Assembly (NCBI RefSeq): GCF_010093815.1
Contig: NW_022985565.1
Coordinates: forward strand, 603,841 to 667,840
Origin: Pseudovirgaria hyperparasitica
Taxonomy: Eukaryota > Ascomycota > Dothideomycetes > Acrospermales > Acrospermaceae
Direction: 5' to 3'
DNA length: 64,000 nt
The position numbers and the translations under genes are program-made. The notes under the pieces are model-generated. The model was not told the DNA's origin and ran no database searches. It saw only the letters and a program-made list of their open reading frames with translations. Of the stretch, positions 10,008-19,665 are shown piece after piece. Numbering within the stretch: the stretch's first letter is position 1; each line of letters opens with the position of its first letter.

Positions 10008-11696
10008 TCACAGTTGCGATTCTTCCCCATACCCACCCCGTTTCCTTAAACTTCGAATGCTATAGACGGTCTCATTGACTTGCGCGCGGCTTGCCTCTAG
10101 AGAACTGTGTCCGTTCGTTTCGGAGAGAGTAGCTCCTATAGCTGGATCTATCTGCCACATCTCACCCAGATCCCGCGACGACTTTCCAGTAACTATGAAA
10201 TTTGAGTCCAAAGTGTATGCGCTTAGACGCTCTTTGTGGCTCGTCTCCTGCATTCCCTTGTTAGACGGTATCGGAAAGGGTGACCGAGAGACATACTTTG
10301 TCCTGTTTGAGACTGTCTGATGACACAACTATCGACTTGTCCATAACGATGAGACAGATGAGATTTCCAGGCAATGATGTAACTGCACGCCCGGACACAG
10401 TCACAATATCATTGTCGACGCTCATGATGAATGTAAGGAGTGTCGGTACGCCCTCGAGCGCAACTAGGACAAGGTACTATCATGACTATCAGTCCATCGA
10501 CAGCTTCCTTCATATCCTTGAGTGATTGACTTACACGTTGCCGAGGCTCATCATATATCGACCACAAGCCAGATACAGCTATGTCCACCTCGCCATCTAA
10601 TCCAGCTTCAACTACAAGGTCTCTCAGATCAAGCTGAGCCAACTTCCTTCCTGCTTTCCAGTCCCAGGCTATGAGGTGATCATCACCACCTCCAGATATC
10701 AAAACATCAGGAGTAACAAGCAAAAGCTTGCTTACAAACTCGGCATGGCCTAGGCAATAATTTTCGATTATATGAGCCTGAGGTGGGCCCCGTGAGACCC
10801 TTATATGCTCATCTCGGTCCGAAGTAAGAATGTAGTGGCGAAAGTCTCCGGTGTTGCTACTGCCCGTAGTCACAGAGAGAAGGTCTGTAAGTAGCGAAAC
10901 GTGACCAAGCAATAATTGATGCTCGAACTTCAATGGCTCTTTGGCATTGGCTACTAGTGCTTGTTTGCGCTGATCCTCAAGAGCTCTGCGATTCCTGGCA
11001 GAATGGACTGTCTTCTCGGATGCAGAAGGCACAAAGGTCTTCTTGGGTTCTTCCGTGATGTTGGAGACAGAGTCGGTCACGATTCGTTCTTCGTACTGCA
11101 AAGGTATCGCGTAGACGTCGCCAAATTTGTCCCCGCATATGATAGTTCTATTATCGGGAGTCAAGCCGATTGCACACGGTCGTTTGGGCATGGAACTACC
11201 GTAAAATCAGCACGCCGAGGGACAGCTCATGATAGGGATTCAGACCGTTCGCTTAATTCAGATAATCGTCCTTCTGCATCGACTCCAAAAACGCGAATGC
11301 ATTTATCCTCGCCAGTGACAGCAATCAAGTGGGCGCCATCATTCACAGCAACGAGATTAATGATTTTTGGCCGAGCGGCCAGATTCATCCCCTTTTCATC
11401 TTTTGAGCCAGGCTGCTCGTCTTCCTGTCAAAATTTAGCCCGCCATCACCTATACCTCGCTTCTTAGCAACTGTGCAGGAGGACAATGCAGATCATCTCC
11501 AAAGATTAGACTGGCTTACAGGTTCTTTTGTGTCCTCTAGTGGCCAAGTTGAAACAATGTGGCCAGTTTTGATATTCACTGTAAGTATCTGCGGACCACT
11601 AGCGGCAAACAGAATGTTACGACGAAACAAACCCCCCTCATCACTACTGGGTTGCGTGACGCCAAAGGTAGCGAGACATTGGAATGGATGGTGCAT
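10008..11696 (-). CDS. TRM82: tRNA (guanine-N7) methyltransferase WD40 subunit Trm82
   Basis: Trm82 is the non-catalytic WD-repeat partner of Trm8, which makes m7G46 in tRNA. Exons 11696-11520, 11424-11246, 11195-10535, 10476-10297 and 10247-10008 give 478 aa. The joined protein has the family blocks: MHHPFQCLATFG at the N-terminus, LVAVNDGAHLIAVTGEDKC, MPKRPCAIGLTPD, DKFGDVYAIPL, YILTSDRDEHIRVSRG, LISGGGDDHLIAWDW, then VALEGVPTLLTF after the third intron. Intron 2 uses an unusual GTCTGA donor, but the frame and conserved text around it require it. Intron 4 is textbook (GTATGT, CTAAC, GCAG). It shares a 236-bp divergent promoter with RPP0. Confidence 0.9.
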
Positions 11697-11932
11697 ATTG
11701 CCACCAGACACAAATATTTTACTCGCAACGGAGTCGTATTTGAAAGCGTGAATGGAGGCACGTTTGAGGACGCAGGAGAATTGAGCTAGTCCTGGAACGG
11801 CTAGTGACTCGCTTGGGCGGTTCCCACATTCATATTCTTTTCGCAACTCAACGCCGAGCTTCTTGATAGAACAATCAAATTACCTCACACAACAACGAAA
11901 GACCTTAAACATCCTATAATCTCACAGAAGTT
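11697..11932. promoter_or_regulatory. Divergent promoter TRM82 / RPP0
   Basis: Only 236 bp separate the two start codons. The RPP0 side has an A/C-rich leader. Pairing a tRNA-modification gene with a ribosomal protein gene allows co-expression during growth, though I see no defined shared site. Confidence 0.5.
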
Positions 11933-12991
11933 ATGGGGGGCAAATCTGCAACCAAGGCTGGCTACTTTGACAAGCTCAAGGCCTTGCTCGAAGAGTACAA
12001 GAGTATCTTCATCGTCACCGTCGGTAAGTTGCAATGCGCAGACCAGCAATGCTTTACACATACTGAGCCAATGCAGACAATGTCTCATCCCAACAGATGC
12101 ACGAGATCCGTCACTCCCTTCGTGGCAAGGGTGTCGTTTTGATGGGCAAGAACACCATGGTATGGTTCTTATGGACAAGACCCAACACATCAAGAGAGGT
12201 CTAATTCGATATGTGTGCAGGTCCGCCGTGCGCTCAAGGGCTTCATCGGCGATAACCCGGAGTACGAGCGTCTGTTGCCGTTCGTCAAGGGCAACGTTGG
12301 CTTCATTTTCACCAACGGAGACCTCAAGGAGACCCGTGAGCAGATTCTCGCCAACCGTGTTGCCGCCCCTGCTCGTGCTGGTGCCGTTGCTCCTGCTGAT
12401 GTCTTCGTGCCCGCCGGTAACACTGGTATGGAACCCGGAAAGACCTCCTTCTTCCAAGCTCTCGGTGTTCCAACCAAGATTGCTCGTGGTACCATTGAAA
12501 TTACCTCGGACTTGAAGCTCGTTGAGGCTGGTAACAAGGTCGGAGCCTCCGAGGCCACCCTTCTCAACATGTTGAACATCTCTCCGTTCACGTACGGTAT
12601 GGGTATCTCCCAAATTTACGACGACGGACAGACTTTCGACTCAAGCGTGCTCGACATTGAGGAGTCCCAACTTCTCAAGACTTTCACCTCTGCGATCGCC
12701 ACCATTGCCACCATCTCCCTTGCCCTCAACTACCCAACACTTCCTTCAGTTATGCACTCCGTTGTAAACTCTTACAAGAACGTTTTGGCTATTGCCGTTG
12801 GAACCGACTACTCATGGGAAGGCATTGAGGAGCTCAAGGACCGCATCGCCAACCCCGACGCATACGCATCCTCAGCTCCCGCTGCCGGTGGTGCTGCCGC
12901 TGCCGCAGACGATGCCCCGGCTGCTGAGGCCGCCAAAGAAGAGGAGGCTGAAGAGTCTGATGACGACATGGGCTTCGGTCTGTTCGACTAA
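11933..12991 (+). CDS. RPP0: 60S acidic ribosomal protein P0 (uL10)
   Basis: P0 anchors the P1/P2 stalk of the large subunit, which recruits elongation factors. Exons 11933-12023, 12077-12159 and 12221-12991 give 314 aa, normal for the family. Recognisable parts are [42 protein letters not shown], the FIFTNGDL and NISPFTYGM blocks, and an Ala-rich hinge. The universal stalk tail [12 protein letters not shown] ends the protein. Both introns sit near the 5' end, as is common in fungal ribosomal protein genes. Codon use is strongly biased. I saw no snoRNA C/D boxes in the introns. Confidence 0.97.
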
Positions 12992-13415
12992 ACAACACTG
13001 GGAGCATCAAGATATCATCATATGTCCACGGTAATGAAGCTCTGAAGACTATGAAGAACATTGAAAATATGACAACACCAGACCTTGGAACGGTTGATAC
13101 ATTGACGTGACGTGAATATACTCGGTGATGACGCATTGCGCATCATTATGCTTGTCTGAGGTACGTTTACATCTCTATTCACACTTGCTCTCTTCCTCGG
13201 ATGATTAATAAAACGCTTTTTAACTCTGAGTACCTCAATGAGGATCAAAAACAACAACAACACTCTAATTTTTTCATGACACCTGCCAAAATCGAAACAC
13301 TGTTTATTTGCACCATCAGGGCGAATTTTGACTAATGGCAATACAGATTCCACAGTAAGATCATTGTGGCAGGCTAGATCAGGCTTCACGCTACTTTCGA
13401 CTCGTACATTCTTCT
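12992..13415. other. Intergenic, convergent 3' ends
   Basis: This 424-bp AT-rich spacer lies between RPP0 and the GNAT-like gene, presumably their 3' UTRs. Confidence 0.55.
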
Positions 13416-14642
13416 CTATGTGTCTATGGTTTTTACCGTATCCATATTTACCCTTAACCACCACACCCAAGCTTTACTTACTCCTCCAATGCCCTCACAC
13501 ACAGCCTCGCTCTCGCGATTACCGACCCCAACATAAGCCAATGCCCAGCCATCTTCTTCGGGATATTCTCTAAAGAGCTTGGCTGCCAATGTCTTCGCAA
13601 TTCCCTTGCCCCGATACTCCGGTTCAACGTGCATGCTTGACAATGATCCATCATACCCCAAGAACGCCCATGCAACAGCCTCAGAACTGTGTTCTTGCCC
13701 TGACTCCTTGGTACCGTCCGTAGTTGAATATACACTCATGCTATTCCAAATCTTCAATGTCCTATGCGTCTTCGGTATGGGACTCCGTATCCTCACAAGA
13801 TCCAAGTCCTGTTCACGTACCTTCCCCCACCTCAATCCCCTCCCGAGCTCTCTCCCGTGCGGTAACCCATCGGGTACGCGAAACACGTACATATGATGCG
13901 CAAGATCACGTATCGGCGGCATAACAAGCAGCCCATACAGATGCAGAATCGTAGACGGCAGCGCAGCCACAGCGCCAAGCTTCATCACCCCCGGATTATG
14001 CACGTCGCGCAAGAAGAACGCATGCTCAGGATAATGCGACTTCATCGCCTCCGGATGCTGCTCATCCGCCGCCTTCTTCATCGCGTCGACAAGCCGCGCT
14101 GCACGCTCCACGTCTTCCAGCCGCTCGGCCGTGTGCGGGCGCCACTCGACGTTCGTCCCAACGAACTTCATCAGCGAGAGCAGCGCAGATGCGCAGGGCG
14201 TCAGCAGCGGTTCCCGCGACTCCAGCGCAGCTCTATCTAGATCTGAAACATGGGTATGACCGAGCTGTGCATCCTCCTGACCTTCCGAGACAATATCACC
14301 CGTAGGCCTGACGCCCAGCTCTCGCGCACACGCACAGCGGCCGTCAACTTCGCCGCTCAGAAACAGCCACATCTCCGTCGCGGGGCGGTGGGAGCGGTCG
14401 ACGAAGGCGGCGGCGAAACATTGTGGGAGAAGGTGAGGGCGGGGAAGCTCTGCGGGTGTTGCGTGACTCGCTGCGTTCGGATCGGGTGGTGGGAACGTGG
14501 ATAAGATAAGTGCATCTTCAGTCTTGAAGGAGTGGTTTAGTCTTCTGTATAGCGGGAGACTGTGAGGGAGGAATTGACGGAGGTGCGGGACGAGAGTTGC
14601 GCCGGAGGAAGGGTGGATGTAGGTTTTGGAGTGGGGCGGCAT
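13416..14642 (-). CDS. GNAT-family acetyltransferase-like protein
   Basis: A single-exon 408-aa protein from ATG 14642. The C-terminal 110 residues carry the acetyl-CoA-binding signature of GNAT/FR47 enzymes: WAFLGYDGSLSSMHVEPEYR, then RGKGIAKTLAAKLFRE (the R/Q-x-x-G-x-G/A loop) and YVGVGNRESEAVCEGIGG. The N-terminal 280 residues do not match a family I know and may be a substrate domain; fungi have several such long GNAT-like proteins of unknown substrate. A GTAAGT near the end (about 13468) could be used as a donor in an alternative transcript, but the unspliced ending AWVWWLRVNMDTV is plausible. Substrate unknown. Confidence 0.75.
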   Translation of the reverse strand: MPPHSKTYIHPSSGATLVPHLRQFLPHSLPLYRRLNHSFKTEDALILSTFPPPDPNAASHATPAELPRPHLLPQCFAAAFVDRSHRPATEMWLFLSGEVDGRCACARELGVRPTGDIVSEGQEDAQLGHTHVSDLDRAALESREPLLTPCASALLSLMKFVGTNVEWRPHTAERLEDVERAARLVDAMKKAADEQHPEAMKSHYPEHAFFLRDVHNPGVMKLGAVAALPSTILHLYGLLVMPPIRDLAHHMYVFRVPDGLPHGRELGRGLRWGKVREQDLDLVRIRSPIPKTHRTLKIWNSMSVYSTTDGTKESGQEHSSEAVAWAFLGYDGSLSSMHVEPEYRGKGIAKTLAAKLFREYPEEDGWALAYVGVGNRESEAVCEGIGGVSKAWVWWLRVNMDTVKTIDT

Positions 14643-15269
14643 GAGGGGCAGGCAGTATGGGAGGGGAATTCTGGAAATGTATGCATGTCAACGCCGATGA
14701 ATCGTGAGAAATGTACCTTGCTATATATAGGCAAAATACTAATAATTCGGAAACCTGATGACGAGGTGCATGCGAGGAAGTTTTGACCAGGGTTCAGCGG
14801 GTCGAATCTGAGTCACATATACATAGCGTCAGCCCATGGTAGAAGCGATGAGGTATTAGCACAAGTAGTCTATATTTGATAAGCAGCGCGCAGACAGCGC
14901 CTCACAAAGGGACGTGTCTCTAAAGATACTATAGAGCTCCAGCACTGCCCAGCCATGTTTTAACCATGCAGCAACGTCGAACGCCGAAGGTTGAGGAAAT
15001 CGTAGCAGCCCGGATGAATAAGAAATGCTAGGCCTACAACAAGCGGATACACAAAAGTAGAGGAAGGGAATGGTATGACCCCGAAAGGAAGATGCCCCGT
15101 CTATCGCACGCGGAATGTAGCAAGAACAGAAATTCCGAGATTCTTGGAGCCTTTTGCCGTCTTGTCGCTCATATGGTCATCCTTAAGCACATATCGCGTG
15201 TTTTGTCGAGCTTGTCTAGGGAAACGTTCGATTCGTCACCTCATTCAGCCATGAATAGAAATCGTGAAT
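14643..15269. other. Intergenic, tandem minus-strand genes
   Basis: Between the GNAT-like start and the YDJ1 stop there is no protein-like frame. It holds the promoter of the GNAT-like gene and the YDJ1 3' UTR. Confidence 0.55.
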
Positions 15270-16702
15270 CTACTGTGACGCGCACTGTACGCGTTCGCCT
15301 CCACCATGCATATCATCATCATCTTCGTCGGTCATACCACGTGAACGAGAATCCTCACGGGTCGGATCCACATCTTCCAAAGTGAAATCCTCTGTCATCG
15401 CATCGGCTGGAGGCTTGTTATCTGACTTCCTCGGGGGCAAGACGCTCTCCAAAGCTGCAATCTGTTCGCTTGACAACGGCGCGCCATCAGGACCACCTAG
15501 ACGCTCAGGGAATCGAACATCGAATTGGATATAAAGGTTGCCAAAGTCATGGTGTCTGTAGGACGGCATGCCCTGGCCTGGAATCTTTTTGACGGTGCCT
15601 GAATCAGATTAGCATACCAAGTCTACTCGGTTTGACACATTTCAGCTTACCAGGTGATATGATCTCGCCAGGGATGATTTCGACCGTTAACCATCGCTCG
15701 TCGAGGTGTTCGATGTGAATGTACCCACCTGCCAAAGCAGTAAGAAGGTCTACCTCGGCATGATAGAAAAGGTCGTCCTCTTTCCTTTGGAATCTTGAGT
15801 GGGGCTTTTGCTCAATCTCGAAAACGACGTCGCCAGGTTCGACGCCGGGCATCTGATCTCCTTCGCCGCGGAACTCAATCTTCGTTCCACTGCGGACACC
15901 CTTATCAACGTGCACGTGAAGAACCTTTCTTTCAATGATCGTCTTCTTCCCGTTGCATTGCTTGCATCGGTCACGGTCACGCATCGTTTCACCTTCACCT
16001 TGGCAGTCATTGCAGACGGTCTGAAATCGTTGAACCATGGGACCCATCTGGCGCATCATGGTCTTCATACCACGGCCATCACAACCCGCACATTTCTTGA
16101 CGGCTCCCTCCTTTCCACCACGACCGTCGCATTTAGGGCAAATGACTGACTTCTGAAGCGCAAGTTTCGAGACTTTCCCTTTGTAGACGTCCTCAAGGGA
16201 GACCTTATGAACGTGCGCAATCGTACGTGCCTTTTTAGGCCCTTGTTCACGCATCCCGCCTCCGAACATGTTTCCGAAGGGGCCACCACCTCCACCGCCG
16301 CCACCAAAGAAGTGTGCGAAGAGGTCTTCAGCAGCCATACCACCGCCGGGACCACCGGCGCCTCCTTCTAACCCTTCTTCACCATATTGATCGTATATTT
16401 CGCGCTTCTGTGGGTCTGAAAGAATCTCGTAAGCGTGGGATAGCTCTTTGAATTTCTCGGCAGCATCTGGGTTATCCTTGTTCTTGTCTGTACTATTGTC
16501 AATCTATGATCCTCAGGTATGAACCGTGCAACGAACCTGGGTGGTACCTCAAGGCGCCCTTCTTGTACGCCGACTTCATCTCTTGCTCTGTCGCATTTGG
16601 GCTCACCTGCGTAGAATGTAAGTTCGTTATGTCTGTCAAGATGGAGCCAGCTGTGGTAGCACTTACACCCAGAGTGGTGTAGAATTTGGTGTCTTTCACC
16701 AT
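15270..16702 (-). CDS. YDJ1: Type I Hsp40 co-chaperone (Ydj1/Mas5)
   Basis: This DnaJ-class co-chaperone stimulates Hsp70 ATPase and helps deliver mitochondrial precursors. Exons 16702-16667, 16606-16537, 16487-15651 and 15598-15270 give 423 aa. The J domain has HPD at residues 34-36, created by the second splice. A Gly-rich region follows, then a zinc domain with four motifs ([32 protein letters not shown]) and the two client-binding beta domains. The protein ends in CASQ, a farnesylation CaaX box identical to that of yeast Ydj1, so it is probably attached to ER and mitochondrial surfaces. Confidence 0.96.
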
Positions 16703-17498
16703 CTTGTCTTATGATAGACTGTTCGTTTACGTGGCGTTTGTGGAATCCAGATATGGTCGAGTTTTGGTATCCTAAGGAAGAGATGGGTCGGATATCTTAT
16801 TACGAGTGTTAGCGTCCTATTCCTTATAGGCAAATGCAGATATTTGGAGCCTGTGGTAGAGACAGGTGGCAGGGAAGGTTGGTGATAGTAGTACATGCAG
16901 GCGAGGCTGAACGAAATGTAATAGTGGATCGAACTCACCGAGACGTCTCGTCGCAAACGCAGTCAGACACAAAGATATGAGCGACTGCTGCTGAACTGAT
17001 CTGTGGAATGTATGGGCGAGTTGGCTTCTAAGTGGAAGACGAATGATTTAATGTATGGGTGAGGATGTCGAAGGGTCAACAGCCTGCAGGCGGCTGGCAG
17101 GGCAGAAAATTAGCGAAGAATTCCAAAGGCTTCGATGCACTTCGCCGCGGGACGGATCGCCTTGAATTTGCCGCGACAACGCAAATACGTGTGTCAAAGA
17201 TGCCCCGTGAGTTTAGTAAATAGAAAACAATAACAAAAGAACACCCGAGATCATTCGAAACGGAAATGCGCACCGCTTTGACCTTGTACGCGGACTGGAT
17301 GTTATCATGTTGCGCGTTTCAGGAGCAATAGTGGTGGCTAGGTAGGCTGTCCTGTTTCGGCAAGGCTAGACTCGGACTGTGGCTGCGACCTCCCGTTGAT
17401 TGGTCAAATCTGGCTGCCAGTCGAATGTGGATTGTCCCGCATCTCTTTCACAGCTGGCGGCGCAAAGTTACAGTTGGCACGGTTCATCAGATATCAAG
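16703..17498. promoter_or_regulatory. Divergent promoter YDJ1 / FCY1
   Basis: This 796-bp gap lies between outward-facing starts. I looked for heat-shock elements for the chaperone and saw only isolated GAA/TTC half-sites, no clean nGAAnnTTCn array. Confidence 0.5.
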
Positions 17499-18152
17499 AT
17501 GTCGTACGACAACGAGGAATCAAGCCCCGGCTTCATTGCAGCGCTCGTGGAGGCCAGGCAGGGTGCAGCTGAGGGCGGAGTGCCCATCGGAGCCTGCTTA
17601 GTGGCTCAAGACGGCAAGATATTGGGACGAGGACACAACATGAGGATCCAAAAGGGGAGTGCTACGCTACATGTCAGTTTCTACACTGCCAGTGCCAAAA
17701 CCAAACAAAGAAGCTGACCGCTGATATCATGCAAAGGCGGAAATATCGGCCTTGGAAAATGCCGGTCGGCTACCGGGTATCGCATATAAGAATGCGACTA
17801 TGTACACGACATTATCTCCATGTGACATGTGTACAGGTGCATGTATTATGTATGGCGTGAAACGAGTAGTGATAGGTGAATGCTTGCCGAATGGATTATC
17901 TTTTACGATCTAATATCGACCTGTTACCAGGTGAGAACAAAACTTTCGTTGGCGGCGAGCAATACCTCCATGCCAGAAACCGCGAAGTAGTCGTTCTACA
18001 GAATTCGGAGTGTCAAGACTTGATGACTAGATTCATCAAAGAGCACCCTGAGGAGTGGTAAGAAACCTGCTCCACACGTCTCATATGTCTTGGAACTTAC
18101 AACTGGTAGGAACGAAGACATTGGCAAAGAGGGGTCTGTCGAGAGCCCTTAA
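17499..18152 (+). CDS. FCY1: Cytosine deaminase
   Basis: This zinc enzyme of pyrimidine salvage converts cytosine to uracil; in fungi it also activates 5-fluorocytosine. Exons 17499-17672, 17737-17875, 17931-18057 and 18110-18152 give 160 aa, close to yeast Fcy1 (158). The first splice creates TLHAEISALENAG, whose HAE supplies a zinc His and the catalytic Glu; LSPCDMCTGAC supplies the two zinc Cys. The last intron interrupts the tail; spliced, it reads EEWNEDIGKEGSVESP. If retained, translation stops right after the Trp. The gene converges on HEM12 with 9 bp between stop codons. Confidence 0.95.
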
Positions 18153-18161
18153 CAATCAAGG

Positions 18162-19454
18162 CTAACCAGATAACCTATGTATCTCTTGAAAATAATGTAG
18201 CAGATCATCGGGCTTGACGAAGGGTGTGATTCCTATGCCGGGTTAGTGCGTTACATGTAGGTATGGGAACCACATACCATGCCCCAAATTTGCTATCCAG
18301 CCTTGTTTGCCGCCCTCGAAGCCATGCACCATTTCTTCCACTGCCGCGGTGATAGCAGCTTTGCCACCGTAGAGGACACCTGGGTCTGCATTACCTTGAA
18401 GAACCTTATTGTACTTCTTAGCGACCTGGTAGGCCTCTGCAGGAGCATGAAGCCAGTCGAGACCAATCGTGTTGTAATTTGTCTTGCACAGATCCTCTAA
18501 CGCATACCATGCGCCTTTTGCAAAAACAGTCATGGGTACGACCGGTTGACCAAGTTCAATCAAACGAGGTGGCAAATTATCGGCGATGTACGTAAGATAC
18601 GGCATCGAGAAAGTCTTGAACGCCGATGGTGAAAGCTCGCCAGCCCAAGAGTCAAATACTTGGATCATCTGTGCATCTCGTGTTAGTGTTAAATATGCCC
18701 TTGATTGTTGATCACGCACCTGAGCGCCTGCAATGACTTGCTCGGCCAAGTACTCTACGCACAGTCGTGCAATCTTGTCCAAGAGCCTCTTGCTTTCTTC
18801 CGGGTACTTGTATATCCAGGTCTTCACCTGAATGAACATCTTGCTCCCGCCTCCTTCAATCATGTAGCTCATGAGCGTCCAAGGTGCACCACAAAACCCT
18901 ATCAATGGCACCCTACCTTGGAGCTTCTGTCTTGTCAGGGTGATCGCCTTATACACATAATCCAGCTCTTTCTTCACATCAACGTCGCGGTCCATGACTT
19001 CGCCGTACTGTCCATCTTCCGGGCTCTTCAATGGATTAGGAAAGTGAGGTCCTTTCTTATCTACCATGACGACCTCCATTCCCATAGCCTGCGGTATAAC
19101 GAGGATATCCGAGAAGATGATTGCAGCATCTACCAAGCCTGCATAACGCTCGATAGGTTGTAGAGTCAAGGTTGACGCAATCTCTGGGGACCGACAGCAC
19201 TCAAAGAAGTCACGGTTGCCTTTTGCCTCATGGTATTCAGGAAGATACCGACCGGCTATAGACAGTCAGCGATATTGTTCAAAAAACCAATTTGAATTTT
19301 TCGTACCTTGTCTCATCACCCACATGGGAGGCCGCTCCACGCGCTCGCCTATACCGCATTAAACTTGTGGCGCAACGTATCGTGTTTTGCCTACAATACC
19401 TTTCGCGGTCCTGAGTATCAAGTCATTCTTCAAGGGCTCGAACTGAACTGCCAT
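18162..19454 (-). CDS. HEM12: Uroporphyrinogen decarboxylase
   Basis: This cytosolic haem-pathway enzyme converts uroporphyrinogen III to coproporphyrinogen III. Exons 19454-19400, 19348-19307, 19255-18720, 18668-18278 and 18232-18162 give 364 aa. Exon joins build the family signature [18 protein letters not shown]. The other blocks are [44 protein letters not shown] and the ending [14 protein letters not shown]. Start and stop both agree with the family length. It shares a 211-bp divergent promoter with MSH1, and its 3' end abuts FCY1. Confidence 0.96.
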
Positions 19455-19665
19455 CGTTGTGAAAGTCAATGACTGATGTGTGCGAGGGCAACCGTGGCAG
19501 TTTTCTACCCATCATGGTCTTCATCCAGCATGGGCTTAAGTTCCCCGCGGTCCCGCATCCATTTAGCCACTCCCGCTCCGACTGAGCCACCGTGGCTGAG
19601 ACACATCTTGTACTAAATCAGAATAGGTAGGGCTTGACCTATGCAAACAACAGCTTCGCGTCTTG
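19455..19665. promoter_or_regulatory. Divergent promoter HEM12 / MSH1
   Basis: 211 bp lie between the two starts, with a GC-rich centre containing CCCCGCGG. No TATA box is obvious. Confidence 0.5.

Noticed and set aside
16703-17498. Heat-shock element array before YDJ1
   Set aside because: Only scattered GAA/TTC half-sites are present, not correctly spaced triplets.
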